Origin: Silanimonas sp965368785
Lineage (GTDB): Bacteria; Pseudomonadota; Gammaproteobacteria; Xanthomonadales; Xanthomonadaceae
DNA: 15,081 nt
NCBI GenBank assembly: GCA_965368785.1
Contig: CBDUOG010000044.1
Span: 1 to 15,081, forward strand
Direction: 5' to 3'
In this document: positions 1 through 8,058 of the stretch, piece by piece
Layout of the letters: every line of letters begins with the position of its first letter
Numbering within the stretch: the first letter of the stretch is position 1
The notes under the pieces: generated by a model
Databases searched by the model: none
Told to the model about the DNA's origin: nothing
Seen by the model: only the letters and a program-made list of their open reading frames with translations
Program-made: the position numbers and the translations under genes

Positions 1-1411
1 TTAGCAGCATCAGGCTGGGTCTGGTGAAGTGTTCGATAGCCCACCGGACTCCTTCCCGGCCAGATCCGGAAGCCTTCTCCCCACCGTATGGCATGGAATC
101 TACGCGGACGCTGGGTATGTCGCCGATAACGACCGCGCCGACCTCCAGAGCATCCCAAGCCCGATGCGCCAGATGGATATCGTCAACAAAAACGCCCGAT
201 TGCAAGCCGTAGTCACTGGCATTTACTTGGGTCAGGGCATCATCAAAATCATCGAACGGGGTAAGGGTGACTACCGGCCCAAATGCTTCCTGACAGTTCA
301 GGGGGTGGTCGAGGGCTACGTTTTGCAGCACCGCGGCTTGCAGCATGTTGCCGCTTCGCTGGCCTCCGCACAGCAGTTCGGCACCCGCTTGCACAGCGCT
401 TTGAATCCATTGCTCAACACGCTCTGCGGCGGCCTGGGAAATCATCGGTCCGACCACGGTAGATTCATCCCGCGGATCGCCATGGGCTAACGTCTCACTG
501 GCCTTGATGATCAATTTGCTCAACGCTGCGTAGATCGAGCGGTGAATTAGAACGCGTTGCACGCTAATGCAGCTTTGCCCGGACTGGTAAAAGCTGCCGG
601 TGATCAGGCGCTTGGCAATATGCTCCAAATTCTGGCTCTGGTCTGCGGCCACAATACACGCTGCGTTGCCACCCAGTTCGAGAATCACCTGCTTCTTGCC
701 CGCGCGCTTTTTCAATTCCCATCCGGTAGGGCCGCCGGTGAAGCTAAGTAAGGCGATTCGCTCGTCCTCAACCAGCGCGCTTGCGTCCTCATTGCGACAG
801 GGAAGAATTGAAAATGCGCCAGCAGGCAGCCCGGAGCGGGCCAACACATCGCCAAGCATCAGGGCGCTCAATGGCGTTTCCAAGGCTGGTTTGACGATGA
901 ACGGGCAGCCCGCAGCAATGGCCGGAGCGACTTTATGTGCGATTAAATTGAGCGGAAAATTGAACGGCGTAATAAAACTGCATACGCCCACCGGCACCCG
1001 GCGAACCAGGCCTTGATAGCCATTCGCCCGTTCTGAGATTTCTAGATCCAGGTACTCACCGTGAATTTGGTCGCAAGCGCTGGCGGCCAGACGGAATGTG
1101 TCGATGAGTCGGCTGACTTCGCCGCGCGCCTCGCTAATTGGCTTACCGGCTTCATCGCACAGGGTCTGAGCAATCGCATCTGCGTTTGTTTTAAATTCGG
1201 CCAGACAAAATTCGAGGATCTCGCGACGTTGCCATGCTTTTAGTTCGCGCATACTTTGCCGTGCTGCGTGGGCTCGGCTGATTGCCTGTGCCACCTGCGA
1301 CTTATCGGCTAAGTAAATTTGCTCGAGCTGTGCGCCATCAAATTTGCGCGACACTTTGAGCGTATCGCTGCCTGAGCACCCTTGGTTTGCTAGAAGAAAC
1401 TGTCGAGTCAT
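1..1411 (-). CDS. NAD(P)-dependent aldehyde dehydrogenase, C-terminus cut by window edge
   Basis: Oxidises an aldehyde to the carboxylic acid with NAD(P)+ in the cytoplasm; the substrate cannot be read from sequence. From the ATG at 1411 the minus strand is open for 470 codons with no stop, so the gene runs off the left edge. The last visible residues (GREGVRWAIEHFTRP) match the usual ALDH end, so only a few residues should be missing. Visible catalytic parts are N151 in PFNFP, K174 in the IVKPA cofactor motif, E245 in LELGG, nucleophile C281 in SGQSCISVQR, and E375 in QEAFGP. The SCISVQR context resembles ALDH groups acting on small oxygenated or phosphonate aldehydes (lactaldehyde/GapN/phosphonoacetaldehyde-like); that assignment is inference. 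The gene starts 13 bases after the xseA stop on the same strand, with a modest GGAC upstream, so co-transcription with xseA is likely. It differs from the ALDH7-type gene at the other end of the window. Confidence 0.93.
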   Translation of the reverse strand, partial: MTRQFLLANQGCSGSDTLKVSRKFDGAQLEQIYLADKSQVAQAISRAHAARQSMRELKAWQRREILEFCLAEFKTNADAIAQTLCDEAGKPISEARGEVSRLIDTFRLAASACDQIHGEYLDLEISERANGYQGLVRRVPVGVCSFITPFNFPLNLIAHKVAPAIAAGCPFIVKPALETPLSALMLGDVLARSGLPAGAFSILPCRNEDASALVEDERIALLSFTGGPTGWELKKRAGKKQVILELGGNAACIVAADQSQNLEHIAKRLITGSFYQSGQSCISVQRVLIHRSIYAALSKLIIKASETLAHGDPRDESTVVGPMISQAAAERVEQWIQSAVQAGAELLCGGQRSGNMLQAAVLQNVALDHPLNCQEAFGPVVTLTPFDDFDDALTQVNASDYGLQSGVFVDDIHLAHRAWDALEVGAVVIGDIPSVRVDSMPYGGEKASGSGREGVRWAIEHFTRPSLMLL

Positions 1412-1424
1412 TTGTGCCGTCCGA

Positions 1425-2780
1425 TTATTCGTCTGTGCTGCGAGATGCGACTACGCGAAGGTCCAGTTCGCCGTCTTTTAGTTGGGCGCTCAGTACAGTC
1501 TGGACGGGGGCTTGTCGTATGCTGCGGATCAACTGGCCATCCGGGTCTCGCAAAATGCTATAGCCACGCGCAACCGTGGCAAGCGGGCTGAGGCTTTCCA
1601 GCGCGCGGACCCAGTTGAGCATCTGTTGTCTGGAGTTTTGCAGCTTATGCTCGATAAGTTGAGGTAAGCGTTGCGATAGCTGAGCCATGCGGCTTTTGTA
1701 CAGGGCTAATAAATTGCCGGGGTATTGAGCTGTGAGTCTGCCTTTGTTCTGGGAAAAGGCGATCTGCCTTGCCGAGAGCACTCTTTCCAGACTGAGCTGA
1801 CAGCGCTGCCGCTTTGACTGCAACTCACGGGCAATAAGCTGGAGCCGACGCTCGGGGTGCTGATTGCTTAAACTCATATATGCACGGTCTAAGGTCTGTT
1901 GACGCTCGCGCAGGGATCGCTGGATGTGTGTATGCAAAAAGTCGGCGGCGTGCTGCAGTCGCTTGCGCATGGCAGCTTGATCGGGGACTAATAGCTCAGC
2001 CGCTGCCGAAGGGGTCGGGGCGCGTAAATCGGCGGCAAAATCACATAAGGTGAAATCTACTTCATGGCCTACCGCGGAAATAATCGGGATGGCCGATTGG
2101 GCAATTTTCCTTGCCAGCATTTCATCATTAAAAGGCCACAAGTCCTCAAGCGAGCCACCGCCACGGGTGATAAGCAAGGCATCGTAGCGATTACTGTCAA
2201 TGGCGCCCTGCAGGGCGCTTAGGATTTGCGGGGCTGCCTCTTTGCCCTGTACGGGTATCGCAATCACCTCAAATTGTTGCAAGGGCCAACGGCGCGCAAT
2301 GACGCTGATGACGTCCTGCAAAGCAGCGCCGCTGGGCGAGGTGAGAATTCCCAGCCTTTTAACCGGCATCGGCACGGTTTTTTTGCGGGCTGAGTCAAAT
2401 AATCCTTCCAGCTGCAGTTTTTGTTTGAGTGCTTCAAAGGCCCTGCGTAGCGCCCCTTCGCCGGATTCTTCCATCTGCTCAACAATCAGCTGATAGTCGC
2501 CGCGCGGCTCATAAAGGCTGATTCGCCCGCGCACCAGAACCTGCTGTCCGTCTTTGGGGTTAAAGCGAAGGCTCGATGCTTTTTGCCGGAAGAAGGCACA
2601 GCGCACCTGGGCGCGGTCATCTTTGAGGGTGAAATACATGTGCCCGGAGGCCGGCCGCGCAAAATTGCTGATTTCCGCTTCCAGCCAAATTTGACCCAGG
2701 CCCGATTCCAGCAGGTCGCGGGCGAGGGCATTTAGCTGGGCCGGGCGTAATATTTGTCTGGAATCGATGGAATCAGTCAT
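1425..2780 (-). CDS. xseA: exodeoxyribonuclease VII large subunit
   Basis: Catalytic subunit of exonuclease VII, which degrades single-stranded DNA from both ends to short acid-soluble oligonucleotides and acts in mismatch repair and DNA damage processing. At 451 aa it is the normal family length. An N-terminal OB fold for ssDNA binding spans about residues 9-105 (EISNFARPASGHMYFTLKD). The catalytic core follows, with GILTSPSGAALQD (144-156), RGGGSLEDLWPFND (206-219) and VGHEVDFTLCDFAADLRAPT (237-256). D156, R206, H239 and D242 correspond to the conserved active-site residues known from the E. coli enzyme. Residues from about 265 to 410 are Arg/Gln/Leu-rich helix, the region that binds XseB subunits. 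xseB is not in the window. The start fits the family N-terminus, although no good Shine-Dalgarno precedes it. It is divergent from the PilZ gene and is followed after 13 bases by an aldehyde dehydrogenase gene. Confidence 0.97.
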   Translation of the reverse strand: MTDSIDSRQILRPAQLNALARDLLESGLGQIWLEAEISNFARPASGHMYFTLKDDRAQVRCAFFRQKASSLRFNPKDGQQVLVRGRISLYEPRGDYQLIVEQMEESGEGALRRAFEALKQKLQLEGLFDSARKKTVPMPVKRLGILTSPSGAALQDVISVIARRWPLQQFEVIAIPVQGKEAAPQILSALQGAIDSNRYDALLITRGGGSLEDLWPFNDEMLARKIAQSAIPIISAVGHEVDFTLCDFAADLRAPTPSAAAELLVPDQAAMRKRLQHAADFLHTHIQRSLRERQQTLDRAYMSLSNQHPERRLQLIARELQSKRQRCQLSLERVLSARQIAFSQNKGRLTAQYPGNLLALYKSRMAQLSQRLPQLIEHKLQNSRQQMLNWVRALESLSPLATVARGYSILRDPDGQLIRSIRQAPVQTVLSAQLKDGELDLRVVASRSTDE

Positions 2781-2842
2781 TATTAGCGTTCAATTGGAAT
2801 GTCTCGGAGTGCAAAGGCCGCGAGTTCAGGCGGGAGCAACAC
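2781..2842. promoter_or_regulatory. short divergent intergenic region (xseA / PilZ gene)
   Basis: Sixty-two bases separate the two divergent start codons, so the promoters of xseA and of the PilZ-ispG pair must lie here or inside the opposing gene. A GGGAG Shine-Dalgarno (about 2831-2835) precedes the PilZ ATG. On the xseA side the bases before the ATG are A/T-rich with no purine-rich ribosome site. I cannot pick convincing -35/-10 pairs by eye. Confidence 0.4.
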
Positions 2843-4465
2843 ATGAGTGCAGTTTACCTAGGATTGGCAAAACTACCGAATACATCGGCAAATTATGCAT
2901 TGCCGTTTGAACCGACTACCGCAGGTGTTGACTCATGGATGCGCAAGCTACCTGCGAGCGACCCGGATGAGGTGCGTCAGGCGCTGCTTGAAGTATTGCA
3001 GGCTTTAGCCAGTAGTAATTTCAGCCCAAAGCTGCGCACGCGGATGTTGAGTCAAATGCGCCAATTAATCAGCAGGTGCGCAATGGTCACCTTGAGGCAG
3101 TATAGAAATAAGCCCCTTCCGCTATCAGCTGATTTACATGGGCTCGCTGCTGATCTGGTGCATATCTATGCGCTTCTGGGCGAAAACTATCGTCTTGCCG
3201 CGGCACAATGGTGCGCACCCGAAGGCCGTGTTTCCTGGCTCAGGTCGCGGTCAGTTCGTAACGCATTGGCGCGAGCGGTGGAAAACTATGCCAATGCGCA
3301 GGCTGAATCATGGCGGGTTTATCAAACGGCGCCAGCCGGTGTGTTGGATGGGCTGCAACTATGTGCCCAGTTTGCTATTGAAGTCGGCTTGGGTGATCAG
3401 GTTCTGGCTACGGGCCTGGATCTTCGCGCGCGCTACGTTCAGTCGATGCTGGTCGCGCAATTAAGCCCGATGAATTTCAACCGCGACGAGCAAATACTAG
3501 TATGGGAAATTACTGGCGCAATGGCGCCTGCATGCACCCTCATGCGACAAGCCGACGGCCTGCATAGTATTGATCTTGCATCGCTGGGTGTATCAGCAAT
3601 CACCGACTCGCTGCACTGGAAATATTTGAATGCCGATCCTTTCCTCAATGCGATATCCGAAGCCTTGCAGGCCGAGCAGCAGGATGTCGAACCCGATCAG
3701 CCGGTTTTGAAGACGGCCAATACGACCCTCGGTCCGAGCTCAGTGGCACTGTTGCGTAAACTGCGCGCCGGATTGTTGAAAAAGTCGGAACGGCATTACT
3801 CCAGGCTGCAGGGCGGTAATACCGTTGCGACGGCGCTCGGTCTTATTGGCGCCCATTTTTATGCTGCAGGTGAACAGGGTTTTGCCCAGTTCGCGCGGGA
3901 ATTGATCAAGACCTATTCGCTTGAGCACGACACCCTGATGCTGACTGACCTAGCGGCTGCGCTTTATCGACCCGGTCGATTTATTGCTCAGGTCATCGAC
4001 CACAGCCTGTCAGGATATTGCCTGCAATGGGCAAGCGCTAAGGATTTGAGTATACGAACCGGCGGCCTGGTCGCGATCGATTTGGACGATGATGGGTCTC
4101 AGTCGACTTGGCTTCTTTCGGTCGTGCGTTGGATTCGATACCTGGAAGACGGTCGGGTGCTGGCTGGTGTCGAGCTATTGAGCCGGCAGGCTTATCCGGT
4201 GGCTCTATTGCAAAATGGCGATGCCGCTTATCGTGCGCTCGAGATCCGCCTGATCGACGGTGAGGCCGACTGGCATTACCTGGTGCAAGGTGAGTTAAGC
4301 GTCGATACTGAGTTCACTTTATTGCGCTCACCGGATATTTTCGATTCGCCCCTTGCGCGAGCCAGTGTTGAGAAGATAACTAAGCTTCAGGATATTGAGC
4401 GTCTGGGCGACTATCATCTATATCGCAGACCTTCAGCAAAAGCTGTTGCCGAACCAGAACTTTAG
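2843..4465 (+). CDS. PilZ-domain (c-di-GMP receptor-like) protein, FimW-like architecture
   Basis: Predicted cytoplasmic c-di-GMP-responsive protein of 540 aa. Residues 1 to about 290 form a helical region with no recognised domain, signal peptide or membrane segment. The C-terminal part carries PilZ-type sequence: RHYSR (317-321) fits the RxxxR motif, D386-H-S-L-S-G391 fits D/NxSxxG, and VRWIR (428-432) with GVELLS (442-447) matches the end of a PilZ barrel. The motifs are about 65 residues apart, much more than in a simple PilZ domain. After RHYSR comes a stretch ending ALGLIGAHFY, like the 'GL..H' segment I associate with gammaproteobacterial FimW-type receptors; that link is from memory and is inference. 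The ATG has a GGGAG ribosome site and fits the open frame. ispG begins 17 bases downstream, so the two are probably one operon. Function in surface attachment or motility is plausible but not shown by neighbours. Confidence 0.75.
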   Translation: MSAVYLGLAKLPNTSANYALPFEPTTAGVDSWMRKLPASDPDEVRQALLEVLQALASSNFSPKLRTRMLSQMRQLISRCAMVTLRQYRNKPLPLSADLHGLAADLVHIYALLGENYRLAAAQWCAPEGRVSWLRSRSVRNALARAVENYANAQAESWRVYQTAPAGVLDGLQLCAQFAIEVGLGDQVLATGLDLRARYVQSMLVAQLSPMNFNRDEQILVWEITGAMAPACTLMRQADGLHSIDLASLGVSAITDSLHWKYLNADPFLNAISEALQAEQQDVEPDQPVLKTANTTLGPSSVALLRKLRAGLLKKSERHYSRLQGGNTVATALGLIGAHFYAAGEQGFAQFARELIKTYSLEHDTLMLTDLAAALYRPGRFIAQVIDHSLSGYCLQWASAKDLSIRTGGLVAIDLDDDGSQSTWLLSVVRWIRYLEDGRVLAGVELLSRQAYPVALLQNGDAAYRALEIRLIDGEADWHYLVQGELSVDTEFTLLRSPDIFDSPLARASVEKITKLQDIERLGDYHLYRRPSAKAVAEPEL

Positions 4466-4482
4466 CGATTCAGGATTTTTAA

Positions 4483-5706
4483 ATGACTCAAGCGTGCGCA
4501 AATCCACGACGGGATACCGATCTGGTTCGAGTGGGTTCGATATTGGTCGGCGGGTCGGCACCTATTGTCGTGCAGTCGATGACCAACACCGACACGGCAG
4601 ATATTGAAGGCACGACGAAACAAATTGCCGAGTTATGGCGGGCCGGTTCTGAGTTGGTCCGGGTCACCGTGAATAACGCGCCTTCGGCCGCAGCCGTTCC
4701 AAGGATTCGTGATCGATTAGAAATGATGGGCGTGTCGGTGCCGATTATCGGAGACTTTCATTACAACGGCCATCAGCTGCTCCAAGATGAGCCAGCCTGC
4801 GCTGAAGCCTTAGCGAAGTACCGGATTAATCCGGGCAATGTGGGTTTCGGCCGCAAAAGAGACATTCAATTTTCATCGATTATTGAAAAAGCGATGGAGT
4901 ACGACAAACCGGTGCGCATTGGCGTGAACTGGGGTTCGCTTGATCAAACACTGGCTATCGCATTGATGGATGAAAATGCTCAGCGCGCCGAACCCTGGGA
5001 GGCGACACATGTGCTGCGCGAAGCTCTGGTCCGGTCAGCGCTGGATTCAGCACAGCGTGCTGTTGAGCTTGGTATGGGGTCCAATCGAATTATTCTTTCT
5101 GCAAAAGTTTCTGGCGTTCAAGAATTGATTGCGGTCTATCGTGATTTAGCATCTCGATCCAATCACGCCTTGCATTTGGGTCTAACTGAGGCAGGCATGG
5201 GCAGTAAGGGCACGGTGGCATCCAGTGCCGCGCTGGCGGTGTTGTTGCAAGAAGGTATTGGCGACACCATCCGGATTTCACTGACCCCGGAGCCCGGCCA
5301 ATCGCGTACGCAGGAAGTCATTATCGCCCAGCAGTTATTGCAAACCATGGGTCTGCGCGCATTCGCGCCATTGGTGACCGCATGCCCCGGCTGCGGTCGT
5401 ACGACCAGCGAGTTCTTTCAAGTATTGGCGCAGAAAGTGGAAGAGCACGTGCGCGCTAAAATGCCCGAATGGAAACTAGCGCATCCGGGCGTAGAGAATT
5501 TAAGTCTGGCGGTGATGGGTTGCATTGTTAATGGGCCCGGCGAGTCTCGCCACGCCAATATTGGCATTTCCCTGCCCGGCACGGGCGAGGCACCGAGCGC
5601 ACCGGTGTTTATTGATGGCGAAAAGGCAGTGACGCTCAGGGGCGAAAATATTGCCGATGAATTTCTGTTAGTGATCGATAAATATGTCGCGCAAAAATAT
5701 CGCTGA
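4483..5706 (+). CDS. ispG: 4-hydroxy-3-methylbut-2-en-1-yl diphosphate synthase (flavodoxin)
   Basis: Penultimate enzyme of the MEP isoprenoid pathway. It reductively converts 2-C-methyl-D-erythritol 2,4-cyclodiphosphate to HMBPP using a [4Fe-4S] cluster. The N-terminal TIM-barrel region is recognisable from IVVQSMTNTDTAD (28-40), VRVTVNN (59-65), GDFHYNG (90-96), INPGNVG (115-121) and LHLGLTEAG (230-238). The C-terminal cluster domain has the three ligand cysteines C301 and C304 (CPGCGR) and C347 (MGCIVNGPGE), plus E354 as the usual fourth ligand. At 407 aa it is longer than the E. coli enzyme (372 aa) and matches the longer form common in other proteobacteria. The start is supported by CAGGA at 4471-4475, seven bases before the ATG. 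It lies behind the PilZ gene and ends just before a strong hairpin terminator. Confidence 0.98.
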   Translation: MTQACANPRRDTDLVRVGSILVGGSAPIVVQSMTNTDTADIEGTTKQIAELWRAGSELVRVTVNNAPSAAAVPRIRDRLEMMGVSVPIIGDFHYNGHQLLQDEPACAEALAKYRINPGNVGFGRKRDIQFSSIIEKAMEYDKPVRIGVNWGSLDQTLAIALMDENAQRAEPWEATHVLREALVRSALDSAQRAVELGMGSNRIILSAKVSGVQELIAVYRDLASRSNHALHLGLTEAGMGSKGTVASSAALAVLLQEGIGDTIRISLTPEPGQSRTQEVIIAQQLLQTMGLRAFAPLVTACPGCGRTTSEFFQVLAQKVEEHVRAKMPEWKLAHPGVENLSLAVMGCIVNGPGESRHANIGISLPGTGEAPSAPVFIDGEKAVTLRGENIADEFLLVIDKYVAQKYR

Positions 5707-5741
5707 ATACATTAGTTGCGCCGACAAATTTTATCCGCAAT

Positions 5742-5776
5742 AAAAAACGGCACCCGAGGGTGCCGTTCTTGTTTTT
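5742..5776. terminator. bidirectional rho-independent terminator between ispG and the M13 peptidase gene
   Basis: AACGGCACCC (5746-5755) pairs perfectly with GGGTGCCGTT (5758-5767), giving a ten-base inverted repeat; opening the innermost pair leaves a CGAG loop. On the plus strand it is followed by CTTGTTTTT; on the minus strand the run of A at 5742-5747 reads as TTTTTT. It can therefore end transcription from both ispG and the convergent peptidase gene. Confidence 0.92.
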
Positions 5777-5790
5777 CGTATAGCAATAAA

Positions 5791-7845
5791 TTACCAGATG
5801 CGGACACGTTCTTCCGGCGGCAAATACAGTGCATCGGTGGGCTGGATATCAAATGCCTTGTACCACTCTTCCATGTTGCGCAGTGGGCCATTCACGCGAT
5901 AATGCGGCGGTGAATGCGGGCCCGTTTTGACTTGATTGATCATCGCTTCATCACGGTATTTGCTTTGCCACACTTGAGCCCAAGCCAGGAAGAAGCGCTG
6001 GTCGCCCGTGAGGCCGTCAATAACCGGTGCCTCTTCGCCGTTCAACGACATCTTATAGGCCGTATACGCCATCGACAGACCGCCTAAGTCCCCGATGTTT
6101 TCACCCATTGCCAGTTGCCCATTTACGCAATGACCCTCGATGGGGCAGTACTGGTCGTACTGTGCGCCCAGGGTGCTTGTGCGTTTTTCAAACCGGGCGC
6201 GATCCTCGTCGGTCCACCAGTTGCGCTGCACGCCAGCCCAATCCGATTTGGAGCCCTGGTCGTCAAAGCCGTGGCCCATTTCATGACCAATTACGCCGCC
6301 GATGGCGCCGTAGTTAACGGCGGGGTCTGCACCCATATCAAAGAATGGCGCTTGCAAGATGGCCGCCGGGAAAACGATCTCATTGAAGCTCGAGTTGTAA
6401 TAGGCATTTACGGTCTGCGGGGTCATAAACCACTCGTCTTTGTCCGTAGGCTTATTCAGGCGCGATAATTGATCCGCAATCTCAAAGTTGCGGCTGGCAA
6501 TCGCGTTGGCGATCAGGTCGTCCGCAACAATTGTCAGGCCTGAATAGTCGCGCCATTTGTCTGGATAACCAATTTTGGGACGGAAGCTTTCAAGCTTCTT
6601 ATAAGCTTCAGCCTTCGTATCAGCCCCCATCCAATCGAGATTTTCGACATTTTGACGAAGTGCTTTGCGCAAGTTCTCAACCAGATCATTCATTTGTGCT
6701 TTGGCTTCAGCGGGGAAGTGTTTGGCTACGTATATCTGGCCAATAGCTTCGCCCAACGCACTACTTGTGGCACCGACGCCACGCTTCCATAGATCGCGTT
6801 GCGCTTGCTGGCCGGAAAGGATCTTTCCGCTGAATTCAAAATTTGCCTGATCGATTTCCTCGGTTAAGAGACCGGCGTGATTTTCAATGGCATGAAAGCT
6901 CAGATAATCGCGCCAAACGGCAACAGGCGTGTCATTGATGACTTTGATGATCGGTGAAATGGCACTGGGCGTGCTCATGTTCACTTCTTCCGGTAATTCG
7001 CTGATGCCGGCTGAGTTGAAATGCAGTTGCCAGTTATAGCCCGGAAATACTTCGCTGAGCTCCGCAAACTTCATTAAATTATAGGTTTTGTCGCGGTCAC
7101 GACGCTCGGTGCGGTCCCAGTGTTGCTCGGCAATCGCCGTCTCAAGTTTCATGATGGCTGCGGCTGCAGTTTTTGCGCGCTCGCTATCGTATCCGGCAAA
7201 GCCCAGCATGCGCTCGATGTGCGCTACATAAGCGGCTCGAATTGTTTGGAAGCGATCGGCGGGGTTGAAGTAGAAATCCTTATCGGGCAAGCCTAAGCCG
7301 CCATGGCCGAGGCTCAACAAGTGACGGTCGGGGTTTTTACGATCGATTCCGATACCGCCGCCGAGTGGCGAATTGGTGCCATCAGTAAAAGCTGAGCCGA
7401 ATGCGGCGGTCAATTGATCGATGTCTTCGATAGCTGCGATTTTGCTCAGCAGGGGTTGCAGCGGAGCAATGCCTTTGGCGTTGCGTGCTTCAACATTCAT
7501 GTAACTGTTGTAGTAATCACGAATCTTCTGTTCGACAGATCCGGAAGCCGCTTCGCTAGCAGAAAGCTCTTCGATAATAGCTTTTACATGGTCCTCAGAT
7601 CGTTCGCGCAGCTTGTCAAAAGAGCCAAATCGAGTTTGATCATCGCGCAGCTGATAGGTCTTTTGCCAGGTTCCGGTTGCGTAGAGATAGAAGTCGTCAC
7701 CGGGTTTGACCGTGGCATCGCCTGAAGTCAGATCAAGACCGAATGCGCCGAGCTCAGGTGCCGGTGGCGGAGTGGCCTCGGGCGTTTTGGAACAGGCGGC
7801 AAGTAAGGCGATTGCAAGGCCGGTGGCCAAAAGTGACTTCTTCAT
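5791..7845 (-). CDS. M13 family (neprilysin/PepO-type) zinc metallopeptidase, lipoprotein
   Basis: Predicted outer-envelope zinc endopeptidase that cleaves oligopeptides. The 684-aa length is standard for family M13. The N-terminus is a lipoprotein signal (two Lys, a hydrophobic stretch, lipobox LAAC with C18 as the lipidated residue), followed by a Pro/Ala-rich linker to about residue 33. The N-terminal M13 lobe spans roughly 45-430. The catalytic lobe contains NAYYN (480-484, substrate-binding type motif), the zinc motif HEMGH (521-525), and GENIGDLGG (581-589) with third ligand E582 and D586. The C-terminus PEERVRIW is the normal bacterial family ending. A GGAG ribosome site lies about seven bases upstream of the ATG. 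It converges on ispG across a shared terminator and diverges from the permease gene. Retention in the inner or outer membrane cannot be decided; S19 after the lipid cysteine argues against inner-membrane retention by the Asp+2 rule. Confidence 0.96.
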   Translation of the reverse strand: MKKSLLATGLAIALLAACSKTPEATPPPAPELGAFGLDLTSGDATVKPGDDFYLYATGTWQKTYQLRDDQTRFGSFDKLRERSEDHVKAIIEELSASEAASGSVEQKIRDYYNSYMNVEARNAKGIAPLQPLLSKIAAIEDIDQLTAAFGSAFTDGTNSPLGGGIGIDRKNPDRHLLSLGHGGLGLPDKDFYFNPADRFQTIRAAYVAHIERMLGFAGYDSERAKTAAAAIMKLETAIAEQHWDRTERRDRDKTYNLMKFAELSEVFPGYNWQLHFNSAGISELPEEVNMSTPSAISPIIKVINDTPVAVWRDYLSFHAIENHAGLLTEEIDQANFEFSGKILSGQQAQRDLWKRGVGATSSALGEAIGQIYVAKHFPAEAKAQMNDLVENLRKALRQNVENLDWMGADTKAEAYKKLESFRPKIGYPDKWRDYSGLTIVADDLIANAIASRNFEIADQLSRLNKPTDKDEWFMTPQTVNAYYNSSFNEIVFPAAILQAPFFDMGADPAVNYGAIGGVIGHEMGHGFDDQGSKSDWAGVQRNWWTDEDRARFEKRTSTLGAQYDQYCPIEGHCVNGQLAMGENIGDLGGLSMAYTAYKMSLNGEEAPVIDGLTGDQRFFLAWAQVWQSKYRDEAMINQVKTGPHSPPHYRVNGPLRNMEEWYKAFDIQPTDALYLPPEERVRIW

Positions 7846-7920
7846 AAGCTCTCCAATAAATAAGAAACTAAGCTGCAGTGGTTCGCAACATTAACCTTCT
7901 ACCCTATCAGTGAATACAAG

Positions 7921-7936
7921 TTTGGCATGTGCCAAA
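7921..7936. repeat. inverted repeat TTTGGCA-TG-TGCCAAA, candidate operator
   Basis: Two perfect seven-base arms separated by two bases lie 76 bases upstream of the peptidase start and 123 bases upstream of the permease start. The size and symmetry suit a dimeric transcription factor. No regulator gene is adjacent, so the ligand and protein are unknown. Confidence 0.45.
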
Positions 7937-7943
7937 GGTCCTG

Positions 7944-7969
7944 ATCGCGCCCGGTACCGGCGTCGCGAT
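7944..7969. repeat. nested dyad: ATCGCG arms around CCGGTACCGG palindrome
   Basis: ATCGCG (7944-7949) and CGCGAT (7964-7969) are complementary arms. Between them lies a perfect ten-base palindrome CCGGTACCGG (7951-7960). It could be a second protein site or an RNA hairpin in the permease leader. No T-run follows, so it is not a standard terminator. Confidence 0.35.
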
Positions 7970-8058
7970 TGGCTCCCAGACCCTATTCGAGTTTGTGAGG
8001 CTAGTCCTTACGCTGAACAGCGCGTACTATTTCTGAAAATTTCGCTGACGGCCTTTAT

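Larger units (their letters stand above)
7846..8058. promoter_or_regulatory. divergent regulatory region between peptidase and permease genes
   Basis: This 213-base gap must hold promoters for both the M13 peptidase (minus) and the permease (plus). It contains a near-perfect operator-like inverted repeat (7921-7936) and a second nested dyad (7944-7969), listed separately. No small ORF here has a ribosome site or recognisable product. I cannot assign -35/-10 boxes with confidence. Confidence 0.45.

Noticed and set aside
29..490. 153-aa plus-strand reading frame
   Set aside because: It is antisense to the aldehyde dehydrogenase, whose minus-strand frame is continuous for 470 codons with all catalytic motifs.
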